A stretch of 64,000 nucleotides of DNA from a gamma proteobacterium HTCC5015. Its GTDB lineage: Bacteria > Pseudomonadota > Gammaproteobacteria > HTCC5015. Within the stretch, counting starts at the first letter, position 1, and each line of letters begins with the position of its first letter. Positions 45,825 through 55,963 of the stretch are shown in pieces. The position numbers and the translations under genes were made by a program. The stretch is taken from NCBI GenBank assembly GCA_000155715.1, contig DS990605.1, positions 21,408 to 85,407 of the forward strand, in the 5' to 3' direction. The notes beneath the pieces are model-generated. The model was not told where the DNA came from, made no database searches, and saw nothing but the letters and a program-made list of their open reading frames with translations.

Positions 45825-46657
45825 TGAAAGCGACAGCGATTAAGGCATTACTGGTGCTTATCACAGCTAGCGGCTTGCTCGCTTGTGAGAGCAGTTCGAG
45901 CGGGTCACAGCAAGATGAAACCCTCGATGGTTTTTGGACGGGAAAGCAAACGCTACTCGAAGCGGATTGCTCAGGACAGAGTGATGCCGTTGATGTGGGA
46001 AAAACCGAGACTTTTTATCTGACCATTGAAGAAGATCAGCTCGACATCGCCATCAGCCCTAGCAACATTTTGGGCCTCGAGGCGGGCGCGCTCACGGAGT
46101 CGCCTCTGGGCTTCAGTGGCAGTTATGTCGGAGATGAATCCGCAGTCAGCGTGGAGTTGCGCTACAGTGGTGGCACCACAGTGATGGAGCACTCCGAAGA
46201 CTTCAAGCACCTGGGACCCGTCGAGGTGGATTATGCCCCAAGAGGCTGCATCTCTGGGCGCTACAAGATAGTGCTGAACAAAACGGATGCCTCCGGAGAG
46301 GATGTCTATGCGCGTGCACGTGCAGCGGCGCCCTCTCTAGGTAAACGAGACACGACGACGGGCAGCCTCAATGCCGATGGCTATGCGTTGTATAAAATGG
46401 CACTAACGCAAGGCGACACACAGGAGTTCTCAATTACCACTGGGGGGGAGGCTTTCGATGCGATCATCTATGACTCCCAGGGCAAGCAGCGCACGGGAGG
46501 TTCATCGGGAGGCTGCTCAACAGGGCAGAGCGAGGATGTGTGTTTTCAGTGGCGCGTTATATTTGATCGAACTTATTATCTGTTTCTCCAATCTCAAGAT
46601 GGCACCGCGTCCTCTGCATTTACCATCGAGACCGATTTCACGCCCCGAGAGGAGTAG
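45824..46657 (+). CDS. Predicted lipoprotein, second of a paralogous pair
   Basis: A 277-residue predicted lipoprotein (lipobox GLLAC, Cys at about 21) with a GTG start overlapping the preceding stop. It has a Ser-rich linker, then GFWTGKQTLLEADCSGQ, matching the same place in the first protein (FWT-Q-D/E-C). Later the SLNADGYALYKMAL segment matches SLNSEGYYIYQFPL. This supports tandem duplication and divergence. Function is unknown. It is convergent with the rluE-like gene with a 2-base gap. Confidence 0.7.
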   Translation: MKATAIKALLVLITASGLLACESSSSGSQQDETLDGFWTGKQTLLEADCSGQSDAVDVGKTETFYLTIEEDQLDIAISPSNILGLEAGALTESPLGFSGSYVGDESAVSVELRYSGGTTVMEHSEDFKHLGPVEVDYAPRGCISGRYKIVLNKTDASGEDVYARARAAAPSLGKRDTTTGSLNADGYALYKMALTQGDTQEFSITTGGEAFDAIIYDSQGKQRTGGSSGGCSTGQSEDVCFQWRVIFDRTYYLFLQSQDGTASSAFTIETDFTPREE

Positions 46658-46659
46658 CG

Positions 46660-47223
46660 CTAGGGTCTAATGTCGCTTTCGATCCAGTCGCCCGAGGCGA
46701 GATCGGCGAGTTGCCAAGGGCCAATGCGCCAACGAACCAGCCGCAGTGTGGGGTGGCCAACGGCGGCGGTCATGCGTCTAACTTGGCGATTTTTGCCCTC
46801 CTTCAAAGTAATACTCAGCCAACAGGTAGGAACGCTTTTGCGATAACGCACAGGGGGATTTCTCGGCCACAGGCCTCCGTGTTCGCTCAGTGGCTCCCCC
46901 GCCATGCGTTTCACATCGGCCCGCCGTGTTTTCCCATCTTTTAAATGAACGCCGCGTCTGAGTTGTTTCAAGGCTTCATCACTGGGCTCGCCCTCCACTT
47001 GTACCCAATAGGTTTTAGGCAACTTGTTTTCGGGGCTGGTAATGCGATTTTGTAGCCGGCCATCATCGGTGAGAACGAGCAGGCCTTCGCTGTCTTTATC
47101 GAGACGCCCTGCAGCGTATACATCGGGGACGTCGATATAGTCTCCTAAAGTAGGCACGCCATCGGGGTCGCGAAATTGACACAGCACCCCGCAGGGTTTG
47201 TTGAATAAAATAACTCGGCTCAT
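46660..47223 (-). CDS. rluE: RsuA/RluE-family 23S rRNA pseudouridine synthase
   Basis: A 187-residue pseudouridine synthase lacking an S4 domain, most like RluE. The catalytic Asp is in [18 protein letters not shown] (about 38-55). Conserved KTYWVQVEG and [25 protein letters not shown] are present. The start at 47223 is used because everything upstream in frame is translated repeat DNA. Confidence 0.88.
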   Translation of the reverse strand: MSRVILFNKPCGVLCQFRDPDGVPTLGDYIDVPDVYAAGRLDKDSEGLLVLTDDGRLQNRITSPENKLPKTYWVQVEGEPSDEALKQLRRGVHLKDGKTRRADVKRMAGEPLSEHGGLWPRNPPVRYRKSVPTCWLSITLKEGKNRQVRRMTAAVGHPTLRLVRWRIGPWQLADLASGDWIESDIRP

Positions 47224-48235
47224 AGACGGCGATTGTAGCACCGCTCGGCGCTGCCGGTCCGTGCCCTCAAGGGCATAAAGGCGCCCTCCAACAGCTGCAC
47301 ACACATCGACAACCTGAAAACGGCTCTGTGGGAGGGTCGCCTTCGGCCCGACCCCAAAAAACCATCGACCCAGGCACCCACGGGCATAAAGGCGCTCTCC
47401 TACACCCTGCCTGTCACCATAACCTTGCCCCCTAGCCGTCATCCTGAACTTGATTTGCCTACAGGGATGTCGATAAGGGACGTGAGCAGGAGCGGAAGCC
47501 TCAGGATCTCCCAACCGAGCCTCGAGGCCGTCATCCTGAACTTGATTCAGGATCTCCCTATCAAGGCTCCGTTTCGGGGATTCCAGATCAAGTCTGGAAT
47601 GACGGGTAATGGTTATGGAGATTCCAAATCAAGTTTGGAATGACAGTGTAGGGTGCGGGAATGATGGCAGGCCTCCTTACAAGCTCCCCCCATCGTCGCT
47701 CCCGCGCAGGCGGGAGCCCAGTGGCTTTACCACCCCACTCACTCAAAGACGCTGGATTCCCGCCTGCGCGGGAATGACGAGTATTTTAGAGATTAGAGAA
47801 ATGACGGATATTTCGGAGATTTGGAATCTCCATAACGGCGCCTCGGGTCGTAGACACTTTAACGCAAGCGATGACTGTTCGCGTGCTTTCAACGCTCTAG
47901 GAGCTGCTCGCACCCCGTGGGTCGGATTTATGCCCTTCAGGGTACTTCAGTACGACAAAGTGCACCGGCTTTAAGGCGTCGACCGACGAGGTAGAAAGGG
48001 GTTATACCCGCATTGAAGGCAGTAATGCTGTGCCATTTTCTTGTCGGGCTGAAGCCCGACCCACGGCACTGGTTAGCTCCCAGAAAATACGGAGCTGCCC
48101 CCTCTCCCCTCGCGGGAGAGGGCCAAGATTCATTGGTACCGGCCGAGCCGTGGGTCGGCTTTATGCCCTTCAGGGTGCTTCAGGCCGACACTCAACCGAA
48201 GCCACAAGAGTGGGCTTTCCCGAGCCCGACCTTTT
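47224..48235. repeat. 1 kb repeat block left of hipBA
   Basis: It contains a ~170-base unit (47285-47452) that recurs at 50745-50913, and a ~386-base unit (47438-47823) that recurs at 50289-50676 in the same orientation. The latter includes a CATCCTGAAC hairpin array and a complete paired-hairpin element (47693-47779). GTCGGGCTGAAGCCCGAC and GTGGGTCGG elements follow at 47920-48190. No gene is supported. Confidence 0.82.
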
Positions 48236-48356
48236 AAAGTGAATTAAATTTTACTTTTACAGGACATGTCAATATTTTTACGCCAAAGGTCACTTAAAAT
48301 TTACTTTAGAGTGATAAAGTGCTACCTTCTGCCAAAAGTGAATTTAATTTAACTTA
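48236..48356 (+). promoter_or_regulatory. hipBA promoter region with repeated operator-like palindromes
   Basis: AT-rich DNA unlike its surroundings carries two 22-base dyads of the form AAAGTGAAWT..AWTTWACTTW at 48236-48257 and 48335-48356. A half-conserved site lies at about 48291-48307. The last dyad ends 16 bases before the hipB ATG. They are likely HipB autoregulatory operators. Confidence 0.6.
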
Positions 48357-48371
48357 TGCAGCCTTGGACTT

Positions 48372-48695
48372 ATGAAAACTAGCCCACCCAAACAAACTCT
48401 GGGGCGCGTCGTAAAAAGCACAGAGATGCCCGATCTATGCCAAGACTTTTCCAGCGTTCAGCTAGGCAAGGCCATCACCGCAAAACGCACCGGCATGCAG
48501 CTCAAACTCACAGATGTGGCATCCACTTTGTCTATTTCAAAACCCACACTGGTTAAAATAGAAAAGGGAGACCCGCGCGTCACGTTCTCTAATCTATTAA
48601 AGGTCATGGAGTACTTAGGTTTGTCTTTCCAGCTTATCGCGGATGACATTTTACCACCCTCGCCAAGCAGTGGAGCTGACGATGACTGGTTCTAA
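48372..48695 (+). CDS. hipB: HipB-like helix-turn-helix antitoxin
   Basis: A 107-residue XRE-family regulator. The helix-turn-helix is about residues 34-90, with LKLTDVASTLSISKPTLVKI and FSNLLKVMEYLG. The acidic C-terminal tail GADDDWF may contact the toxin. It should repress its own operon and neutralise HipA. It overlaps hipA by 14 bases, the usual arrangement. Confidence 0.88.
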   Translation: MKTSPPKQTLGRVVKSTEMPDLCQDFSSVQLGKAITAKRTGMQLKLTDVASTLSISKPTLVKIEKGDPRVTFSNLLKVMEYLGLSFQLIADDILPPSPSSGADDDWF

Positions 48696-50070
48696 CCCCA
48701 GCCAATCAGCCGATAATGTGCTTGAGGTATTGCTTGGCGCAGACCGAAAGATTGCCACTTTGAGCATAGCGGCAGGCTCCGAAAGCGAGCTGACTCTCAC
48801 TTATGAGCCAAGCTGGGTTGAACAGGGCTTTGCCGTCTCCCCCCATTTACCGCTGACCGGTGAATTTGGCCATCGCGAGGTGCTTCACTTCCTCAATAAC
48901 TTATTGCCTGAAGGCAAAGGGCTGGAGGCGATCACCACTCACACGACGATTTCAAAAAACAATACCTTTGGTTTAATCAAGGCCATCGGTGCGGAAACGT
49001 CGGGAGCGCTGTCGTTCCGAAGCGCCACAAGTGCTCGACCGACGACTGCGTTTCGCCCCGTCACTGAAAATGAGCTTACCGAAAAGCTCAGGCGCTTTAA
49101 GCAGTACGATGAACCCATTACTGTCTGGGATGGCAAAACCCGACTTTCCGTCGCGGGTGTTCAAGACAAGCTCAACCTATTGCAACGGGGCGAGGAGCTG
49201 GGCTTTGGCGAAGGCAACCTTTGCTCCAACACCATTATTAAATTCGAGACAGGCAAAGCCCCCTTTATTGCGGCCAATGAATGTTTCACCATGCTGCTAG
49301 CCAATCAGGCTGGATTGCCCGTACCTTCGGTCGAGTTAAAGCGTTTTGGCGATGCCAGAGCCCTTGCTGTCAAAAGGTTTGATAGAAAGCTCTCTGCTGA
49401 CCACACTCAGGTTTTTCGGCGCCATGTCATTGATGGCTGCCAAGCTACTAATTTGCCACCGTCCTACAAATACGAGCGTCAATATGGTGATGAAGGTGAG
49501 GGAATATACATTCGCGACGGCGTCTCCTTTGCCAAGCTGTCCAAAGTCAATACCGTCAATAACATCGCTTACCACACGCATCTTATCCGCTGGATGACCT
49601 TTAACCTGTTAGTACGCAACTACGACGCCCATGGCAAAAACATTAGTTTTTTTGTCCGTCAGCAGGGATTAGAGCTCGCCCCGTTTTACGACCTGGTGAA
49701 TATCGAAGCCATCATCCAAGCAATGCGGCAACCATCGAACAGTGGCGCTATGGCTCAGCACTATGCAATGTCGATCGGCGATTATGAGCAGGGAAGCGCC
49801 GGCAACTTCAACAACCCCATTACGGCTTATATGCTAGCTGATTTCGCCAATGAGCTTGGCGTTTCGCTAGCGAGGATTCAACTCGTCATGCGCCAAACCA
49901 TCCGCGCCGTGCTGGAGTCTGTGGATACGGCCAAACAACAAACACTTGAACAAAACTTGGCAAAAGCAGAAATTCAGCACATCGACTTATGCGTGTTGAT
50001 TATTCGGCAAAGCGCCGCCGAGCTAAGCCAGCAAGTCGACCTCCTCCCTACCGTGGCGAATTTACTGTAG
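48682..50070 (+). CDS. hipA: HipA-like serine/threonine kinase toxin
   Basis: A 462-residue HipA kinase; the E. coli member phosphorylates glutamyl-tRNA synthetase and promotes persistence. Motifs include GETSGALSF-like glycine loop (GAETSGALSFR, about 109-119), the autophosphorylation-region SVAGVQDKLNLL (about 156-167), NYDAHGKNISFF (about 312-323, catalytic Asp) and PFYDLVNI (metal Asp). The ATG at 48682 has GGAG upstream and begins MTGSNPSQ; an in-frame codon 39 bases earlier lacks this. The catalytic residues look intact, so the toxin is probably active. Confidence 0.9.
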   Translation: MTGSNPSQSADNVLEVLLGADRKIATLSIAAGSESELTLTYEPSWVEQGFAVSPHLPLTGEFGHREVLHFLNNLLPEGKGLEAITTHTTISKNNTFGLIKAIGAETSGALSFRSATSARPTTAFRPVTENELTEKLRRFKQYDEPITVWDGKTRLSVAGVQDKLNLLQRGEELGFGEGNLCSNTIIKFETGKAPFIAANECFTMLLANQAGLPVPSVELKRFGDARALAVKRFDRKLSADHTQVFRRHVIDGCQATNLPPSYKYERQYGDEGEGIYIRDGVSFAKLSKVNTVNNIAYHTHLIRWMTFNLLVRNYDAHGKNISFFVRQQGLELAPFYDLVNIEAIIQAMRQPSNSGAMAQHYAMSIGDYEQGSAGNFNNPITAYMLADFANELGVSLARIQLVMRQTIRAVLESVDTAKQQTLEQNLAKAEIQHIDLCVLIIRQSAAELSQQVDLLPTVANLL

Positions 50071-51251
50071 CACCCACCGTCACCACCATTCCGTCATTGC
50101 AAGCGCGGCAAAGCAATCTGCTCATCACACACACCCACAGATTGCCGCGTCGGCGGAAGCCCAGTGGCTTTTTAATGTGGCTGTCGGCCCGAGCACCCAA
50201 GGGCATAAAGGCGCCTCCCACAGAGTCTTTCTCAAAAGTGGAAATGTATTGTAGTAGGCCCGCCCCGTCATCCTGATGATCCACCATCGTCATCCTGAAC
50301 TTGATTTGCCTACAAGGATGTCGATAAGGGACGTGAGCAGGAGCGGAAGCTTCAGGATCTCCCAACCGAGCCTCGAGGCCGTCATCCTGAACTTGATTCA
50401 GGATCTCTCTATCAAGGCTCCGTTTCGGGGATTCCAGATCAAGTCTGGAATGACGGGTAATGGTTAAGGAAATTCCAAGTCAAGTTTGGAATGACGGTGG
50501 GATGCGGGAATGATGGCAGGCCCCCTTACAAGCTCCCCCCCGCCCCATCGTCGCTCCCGCGCAGGCGGGAGCCCAGTGGTTTTACTGCCCACTCACTCAA
50601 AGACGCTGGATTCCCGCCTGCGCGGGAATGACGAGTATTTTAGAAATTAGAGAAATGACGGATATTTTGAAGATTGGGGGCTTGGAAGCATGATGGGGCG
50701 GTTCTGGGGAACTCGGCCCAAGTGCCCACGGGCATAAAGACGCTCTCCAACAGCTGCACACACATCGACAACCTGAAAACGGCTCTGTGGGAGGGTCGCC
50801 TTCGGCCCGACCCAAAACAAACCATCGACCCAAGCACCCACGGGCATAAAGGCGCTCTTCTACACCCTGCCTGCCACCATCATCTTGCCCCCTAGTCGTC
50901 ATCCTGAACTTGATTCAGGATCTCCCTATCAAGGCTCCGTTTCGGAGATTCCACATCAAGTTTGGAGTGACAGTGTAGGGTGCGGGAATGATGGCAGGCC
51001 TCCTTACAAGCTCCCCCCGCCCCATCGTCGCTCCCGCGCAGGCGGGAGCCCAGTGGCCTTACGCCCCCCGCCCACTCAAAGACGCTGGATTCCCGCCTGC
51101 GCGGGAATGACGAGTATTTCGGAAATTTGGAATGACAGGTGGCGGTTATCGAGATTCCAAATCGAGCCTAGAATAACGAAGTGAACCCAGAACGAGCGTG
51201 TTGGGTTTACGCTCTTCCTCCCCCACTCGCGGGAGAGTGCCGTCAGACACA
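50071..51251. repeat. 1.2 kb repeat block right of hipBA
   Basis: It contains a GCAATCT-type element (about 50094-50150) and a GCCTTTATGCC element (reversed, about 50195-50225). A ~386-base copy (50289-50676) of the unit left of hipBA follows, then the ~170-base unit (50745-50913) and a further shorter copy of the large unit (about 50897-51133). Paired-hairpin elements are at 50548-50633 and 51025-51112. No gene is supported. Confidence 0.82.
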
Positions 51252-53019
51252 TCATTCCAAGTCATCCTGGGCACTCACTAACTTGGCCGACTCAGGAATC
51301 GGAAACCAAGTCGGCTCCCCCGCCTTTACTCTCTCGGGGTGATTCACCACAATCCACTGACTCGCTTCAACATCCTCTATTTCGGTATACACCGCAGGCT
51401 TTCCTGGCCACTGAATTAACACCTTTTCAATGCGCTCAGCATCGCCCAAGCCAAAATGCGCTTCAGGTGGGTGCTGGCCCAAAAAATTGCCACCAATACG
51501 AATTTCTCGCACTTGGTCATCACCCGATTCTGGGAACAAATACACCTTCGCGCCCGCTGCGGCTAAGTTACCCTTGAGCCCCTGGGTGATAACGCCAAAG
51601 TAATTGGAGAAGGTATCGGGGGAATCGTTTAACTGATTAATAAACAAGCGCGCTTCGCCGTAGGCTTGAGTATAAATAAAATCGATGTCGCCATCGCGCC
51701 CATGGTCAAAACAAGCTACACCACGCCCTTCATTGGGTTCGTCAATACCCCACTCGGAGGCCTTTTCCTTGAAGGTGGCGTCACCATTGTTGATAAAAAG
51801 GCGTGATGGTTCATTGGAAAATTTGCCATCAATGGCGGGATGGTACAAAAAATCGTCGGTTAAAAAGCCATTGACATGGTATATATCCAGGTGGCCGTCA
51901 TTATTGAAATCGGCAGCGCAGGCGCCCCAGCCCCAACCCCCGTCAGCGATGCCGGCTCGCCCGGAAATATTTTCAAATTGCCCGTTGCCGACATTCCGAT
52001 AGAGCCTGTTGCCTGTGCCTCCCCAGTGACCATACAGGGATTTCACTACATGTTGGCCGAGCTCTTTGTCCCGGATAGATGTTACAAACCAGTCAAACTG
52101 CCCATCGTTGTCAAAGTCGGCAACGGCTGCCCCCATGCCATTCTGGTCATCAATGATCAGTGGATTGGTTTGGTTGCTGAATTCTGCCTGCCCCAGATTC
52201 ATAAAGTACTGGGATGTTTCGAAGTCACTGGCCATTAACAGGTCGGGTAATCCGTTGTTATTGATGTCGGACAGTGTGGAAGTGAACGAAAAGTCGTTGC
52301 CGGAAAAGCTGCCGTAAATGCCATTGTTCTTACTAGCCGGCTTGAATCGGCAGGGTGCATCGGCAAACCAGATTCTGGGTTCTTCCCTGGCAACGCGCTG
52401 ATCGGTCCAGTTGCTGGTAACAAGATCGAGCATGCCGTTAAGAGTGACATCGGCCATGGCAAAGGAATAGGTATTCCGCTGGCCGCCCGCAATAAAAGGC
52501 AAGAGACAGTCAGTGGGTTCGGGCCGTGCCCATTCGGGCCCCAGGTAAAAGTGGTAGATGGGCTTTTGTTCAGTAGCCGCCTGATCTATCGGGAAATACA
52601 GGGATTCGCCGGCGACCAGGTCCATTTTTCCATCGTGATTGATGTCGGCCAATAATGCGCCGCTGTTGGCGCCTTTGACGCGAGTGAGGTGCTGGTACTC
52701 GCCGCTATTGCTTTGGACAAAAAGGTCTACGCCACCTTGAAATACCACGCCGATGTCAACGCGGAAGTCACCATTGATATCGCGGGCTGCAACGCCCCCG
52801 GAAAACCCCTGAGCCTGATTGTTGCGGGCATATCGGCGTCTCCACTGGCTATCTGCGTCCAGCGCTCTTTCTCCACAGGACAGGGTAATAAGGTGCCAAT
52901 GGTTCAAAAGAGGTTGTGTCGTGAATGAACAGCGAAGAATTTTGGGCATGGACTGCTGGTAACAGGCATGCCTGAAGAAGGGCCCAGGCAAATGTTACGC
53001 TGACTCTCATTTTCATCAT
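51252..53019 (-). pseudogene. FG-GAP/ASPIC-UnbV repeat protein, frameshifted after its signal peptide
   Basis: The main frame (51252 to about 52850) encodes several FG-GAP/VCBS-type calcium-binding repeats with motifs such as DINHDGKMD, DFDNDGQFD and DFNNDGHLD. A C-terminal ASPIC/UnbV domain follows, with GLKGNLAAAGAKVYL and HFGLGDAERIEKVLIQWPG. This frame lacks a signal peptide. In another frame, ATG at 53019 (3 bases after the upstream gene's stop) gives a clear one, MMKMRVSVTFAWALLQACLL ending AVHA, open until a TAG at 52849-52851. A single frameshift between about 52850 and 52990 explains both. A sequencing error is possible. Confidence 0.75.
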
Positions 53020-53022
53020 CGA

Positions 53023-53451
53023 TTAATACAGATCAAAATGAGTGGTCGATTGCGTGGCGTCCAGATTGGTTAGCCGATATACGCCCGACGGTCTCTGGTA
53101 AAAATAAAAGGCCCAACGGGTCACGCTTTCCTCTTGGTACAGGTAGTAGACGGTGGTGTAGAGGCGGCCTTTGCTCTTTTCGTCCACTTTTTCATACCCC
53201 AGGACCTGCTTGTTGCTTCGCAACAAGGCGTTTGTCTGGTTTTGGAACTGATTGACGGTGACTTGTTGGTTGGCAACCGTAGCGTTCTCAAACAGCTGGT
53301 CAAATGCGGTTTGGGTGGTGCCTTGGGCCAATTGACCAAAAAACTGCTCAACCTGCGTCTCACAAGGGCCACAAGCTTCGGGCTGGCAACCGCTAAGTGA
53401 TAGCAGGAGAAAGCAGGCGGATAGGGTGTATTTGGAAGCGTAAAAGGCCAC
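53023..53451 (-). CDS. Small predicted lipoprotein upstream of the ASPIC gene
   Basis: A 142-residue predicted lipoprotein: signal peptide with lipobox LSLSGC (Cys at about 22), then CQPEACGPCETQVEQFFGQL. The rest is a small alpha/beta domain with RLYTTVYYLYQEESVTRWAFYFYQ, resembling NTF2-like or DUF4864-type folds, though I cannot assign a family. It is 3 bases from the proposed ASPIC start, so the two form an operon. Confidence 0.7.
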   Translation of the reverse strand: MAFYASKYTLSACFLLLSLSGCQPEACGPCETQVEQFFGQLAQGTTQTAFDQLFENATVANQQVTVNQFQNQTNALLRSNKQVLGYEKVDEKSKGRLYTTVYYLYQEESVTRWAFYFYQRPSGVYRLTNLDATQSTTHFDLY

Positions 53452-53605
53452 GGGATCCGACCACCAAGGCAGAAAATGAGAGATTATCCGAGCTTGGCGG
53501 GTTGGTCAACTTTTGATGCCGCTTGCGCAAGGGGGGGTTGATACGATATAAAGAGCATGATTTACTTTACAATAATCTGCTGCTAAATCACCAAGCTGGA
53601 CTGAA

Positions 53606-54604
53606 ATGGAAAAGACCCTCTTTAACAAGAGTCGGCGCTGGCGCTGGCTCGCCCTGTCTGCCTGTTTGGCTGCCTCCCTGCCCATGGCTGCCCTGGAGCC
53701 GCTGGGAGAAAGCGAGCTGTCCGAGGTCAATGGGCAAGGGGTGATTACCATCGATAAATTCACCGATGCCGACTACCCCGGCGCCTCTGCTGACATGGAA
53801 TTCATCAAGATCACCCAGGGGCTGACAATCGACATCAATGCCAACATACGCCGAATTCGGCTGGGTGAGTATGGGGGCAATGTCAACCGAACAGGGGCCG
53901 ACGGGGAAGAGCATTGCATCGCCAATAAATGTACGGCAGATATCGACATGGAGTACATGTCTCTGGGCACCGTCGACCCCGCCAATGGCACCTTCACCAC
54001 CATGACCATTATTGACCCCTATATTGAATTTGCGGTTGATACGTCCGGGTCAGAGCGTGAGGTGGCCGGCTTCCGTTTGGGCGCACGCTACCAGGATGGC
54101 ATATTGAGCGGGCGCAACAATGTTCTCTCGGGCAATGTTCAGGTACGCGCTTTTCCCCAGGGTGGCATCGCCAATTTGTTGGCCCTGCTGGGTGCCGATG
54201 AGTTGGAAGTGGGCAACGAGGGCAAACGATTCACTTATCTCAGTGGTGCCGCATTGGGTCTTATCGATCTTGAAGCACCTTTGATCAGCTCCCCCAAGCT
54301 CAATGTGGATGGCATCCGCAATTTCTGGATATCGGTGCAGGATCAAGAGGTAGACTATCCGGATTACGGTGGCCTGGGGGGGCTGACTCACTCCACAGCT
54401 CAGCCCGGTTTTTGGTTGAATCTGGCAGACAATGTCACGATTCGTGATATGCAGCCCTCTGAGTGCCAGGGCGGTGCCTTTTTGATTGGCTGTACGGATT
54501 TTGGTAACGCGTTCCCCAATAACTGCTGGAATGGCAATCAAACGCAGACATTGGCCACCGATGCGGCCCACCCGTTTACTGCCATTCGCCCAAACTGCCA
54601 TTAG
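53606..54604 (+). CDS. Exported protein with EVNGQ motif (first of three)
   Basis: A 332-residue exported protein. A signal peptide (about 1-29, ending PMAA) is followed at once by LEPLGESELSEVNGQGVITID. The same type of motif follows the signal peptide in the next two genes. The rest is predicted beta-rich with repeated IDIN/IDLE segments and a Cys-rich C-terminus. The motif resembles the N-terminal region of proteins annotated as DUF6160/FilF-like, linked to pili in Acinetobacter; this assignment is tentative. It is divergent from the lipoprotein-ASPIC unit. Confidence 0.72.
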   Translation: MEKTLFNKSRRWRWLALSACLAASLPMAALEPLGESELSEVNGQGVITIDKFTDADYPGASADMEFIKITQGLTIDINANIRRIRLGEYGGNVNRTGADGEEHCIANKCTADIDMEYMSLGTVDPANGTFTTMTIIDPYIEFAVDTSGSEREVAGFRLGARYQDGILSGRNNVLSGNVQVRAFPQGGIANLLALLGADELEVGNEGKRFTYLSGAALGLIDLEAPLISSPKLNVDGIRNFWISVQDQEVDYPDYGGLGGLTHSTAQPGFWLNLADNVTIRDMQPSECQGGAFLIGCTDFGNAFPNNCWNGNQTQTLATDAAHPFTAIRPNCH

Positions 54605-54619
54605 GATCAAGGTGCGGTC

Positions 54620-55963
54620 ATGACGCTTAATCGGATTATTATGGTTTTCTCGCTCTGCTTCCCCGGCATGGTGTGGGGCGCATTGGCGCCCATGAGCGCA
54701 GGTGAGATGGCCGAGGTGTCTGGCCAGGCACTGGGTATCAATTTTAATGACATTGCCATCGCCAGTGATCGAGGTTCGTCCGCGGATATGACCTATATGA
54801 CACTGCGGCCCAGCGGCGGCAATGATTATGTCCGGCTGAGTCACTTCTACATTGGCAAGGCCGGCGTTATCGACCCAACCGACGGCGTCAGCCCCGGTGA
54901 GGGTGTCAATGCAGGCTCGGTCAATTCGCCGGTTTCGCTGCAATTTCCCAACATCACCAGCACCCTGGTTAATGACGGTTCAGAGGCTGATCGCTCGGCC
55001 ATTGTTTTATGCTGGACGGGCACGGACTGCTCCGACCCCACCAATATTGATCAGAGCCCGATTGCGGCTACTGACAAGGCGGACATGGGCTTTCGCTTCG
55101 ACATTATCGGCAATGATCCGGCATTGACATACCGGGACGATACGGATAACGGCTTCACCGATATTGTCTGGGCCGAGCTCAACGGCTTTGGTTTTGAATC
55201 GGAGTCCATTCCTGCCAAGGCCCAGCGCAGAATTTACGGGGCCTACGATAACGGCACCTACTATGGCACGGGCAACGTCGATTTCGAGGGCAATGTGCAG
55301 GCTTGTGACGACGGTGACGGTGATGGTGTTTGTCAGGATGGTGTGGGGACAACCCTGTATGACAATGACATCATCCGCACAGATGGCAAACCGCTTGAAG
55401 CGGCGTCGGTATACGGTGGCACCTGGCTAGCAGTGTGGCCCGATGAGCTAACCGGCCTCTCTGCCGCAGCCAACCTGCGTATTGATGCGGATCAGTTGCG
55501 TTGGACTTATGCCAGCGATAACACGCCAGGCTATCCGGTTGCGCCTGACTGGAACCCGGCTTCGACGGTCGCCTTTAACGATGTCTCAATTGACCTGCAG
55601 CTGGGGCATCCCTTCTACCAGCCAGTTCGCCTCTATACGGCCAGCACCTACGACCCGGTAAACGATCGCACACGGGCGGAGCAAGTGCTCGAAATCAGTT
55701 CCATTCCCCTGGCTGACAGTGCGGGACGCCAACCGGGCGAAGCGGGCTACTCTGGCGTGGATTGCGGCCCCGATTCAGCCTGTGAGAAATTTTACGACCC
55801 CGCCACCAATATGAGTGACATCTACATTGGCGAACTCGTGTTTGGCAATGACAGTTCCTTAGTCGATGGTGTGCAAATCACCAACGGCAACCTTGGTTCA
55901 AGTTATGTCCAGGGCCTACAGATCCAGTATTTAAGGATACAGACGCATGATGTGGTTAACTGA
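54620..55963 (+). CDS. Exported protein with EVSGQ motif (second of three)
   Basis: A 447-residue exported protein. A signal peptide (about 1-20, ending VWGA) is followed by LAPMSAGEMAEVSGQALGINF, related to the neighbouring genes. The body is beta-rich with Asp/Gly-rich loops such as CDDGDGDGVCQDG, a calcium-binding-like insert at about 228-240. A Cys pair CWTGTDC lies near 131-137. It starts 15 bases after the previous gene and overlaps the next by 17 bases. Function is unknown; a surface or pilus-associated role is inferred. Confidence 0.72.
   Translation: MTLNRIIMVFSLCFPGMVWGALAPMSAGEMAEVSGQALGINFNDIAIASDRGSSADMTYMTLRPSGGNDYVRLSHFYIGKAGVIDPTDGVSPGEGVNAGSVNSPVSLQFPNITSTLVNDGSEADRSAIVLCWTGTDCSDPTNIDQSPIAATDKADMGFRFDIIGNDPALTYRDDTDNGFTDIVWAELNGFGFESESIPAKAQRRIYGAYDNGTYYGTGNVDFEGNVQACDDGDGDGVCQDGVGTTLYDNDIIRTDGKPLEAASVYGGTWLAVWPDELTGLSAAANLRIDADQLRWTYASDNTPGYPVAPDWNPASTVAFNDVSIDLQLGHPFYQPVRLYTASTYDPVNDRTRAEQVLEISSIPLADSAGRQPGEAGYSGVDCGPDSACEKFYDPATNMSDIYIGELVFGNDSSLVDGVQITNGNLGSSYVQGLQIQYLRIQTHDVVN

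Noticed and set aside
47425..47643. Short frame beginning [15 protein letters not shown], repeated near 50276
   Set aside because: It is repeat DNA read as protein; the similarity between copies is due to the nucleotide repeat.
47285..51133. Regularly repeated units considered as a CRISPR array
   Set aside because: Units are long, unevenly spaced, internally palindromic and scattered; no cas genes or uniform spacers.
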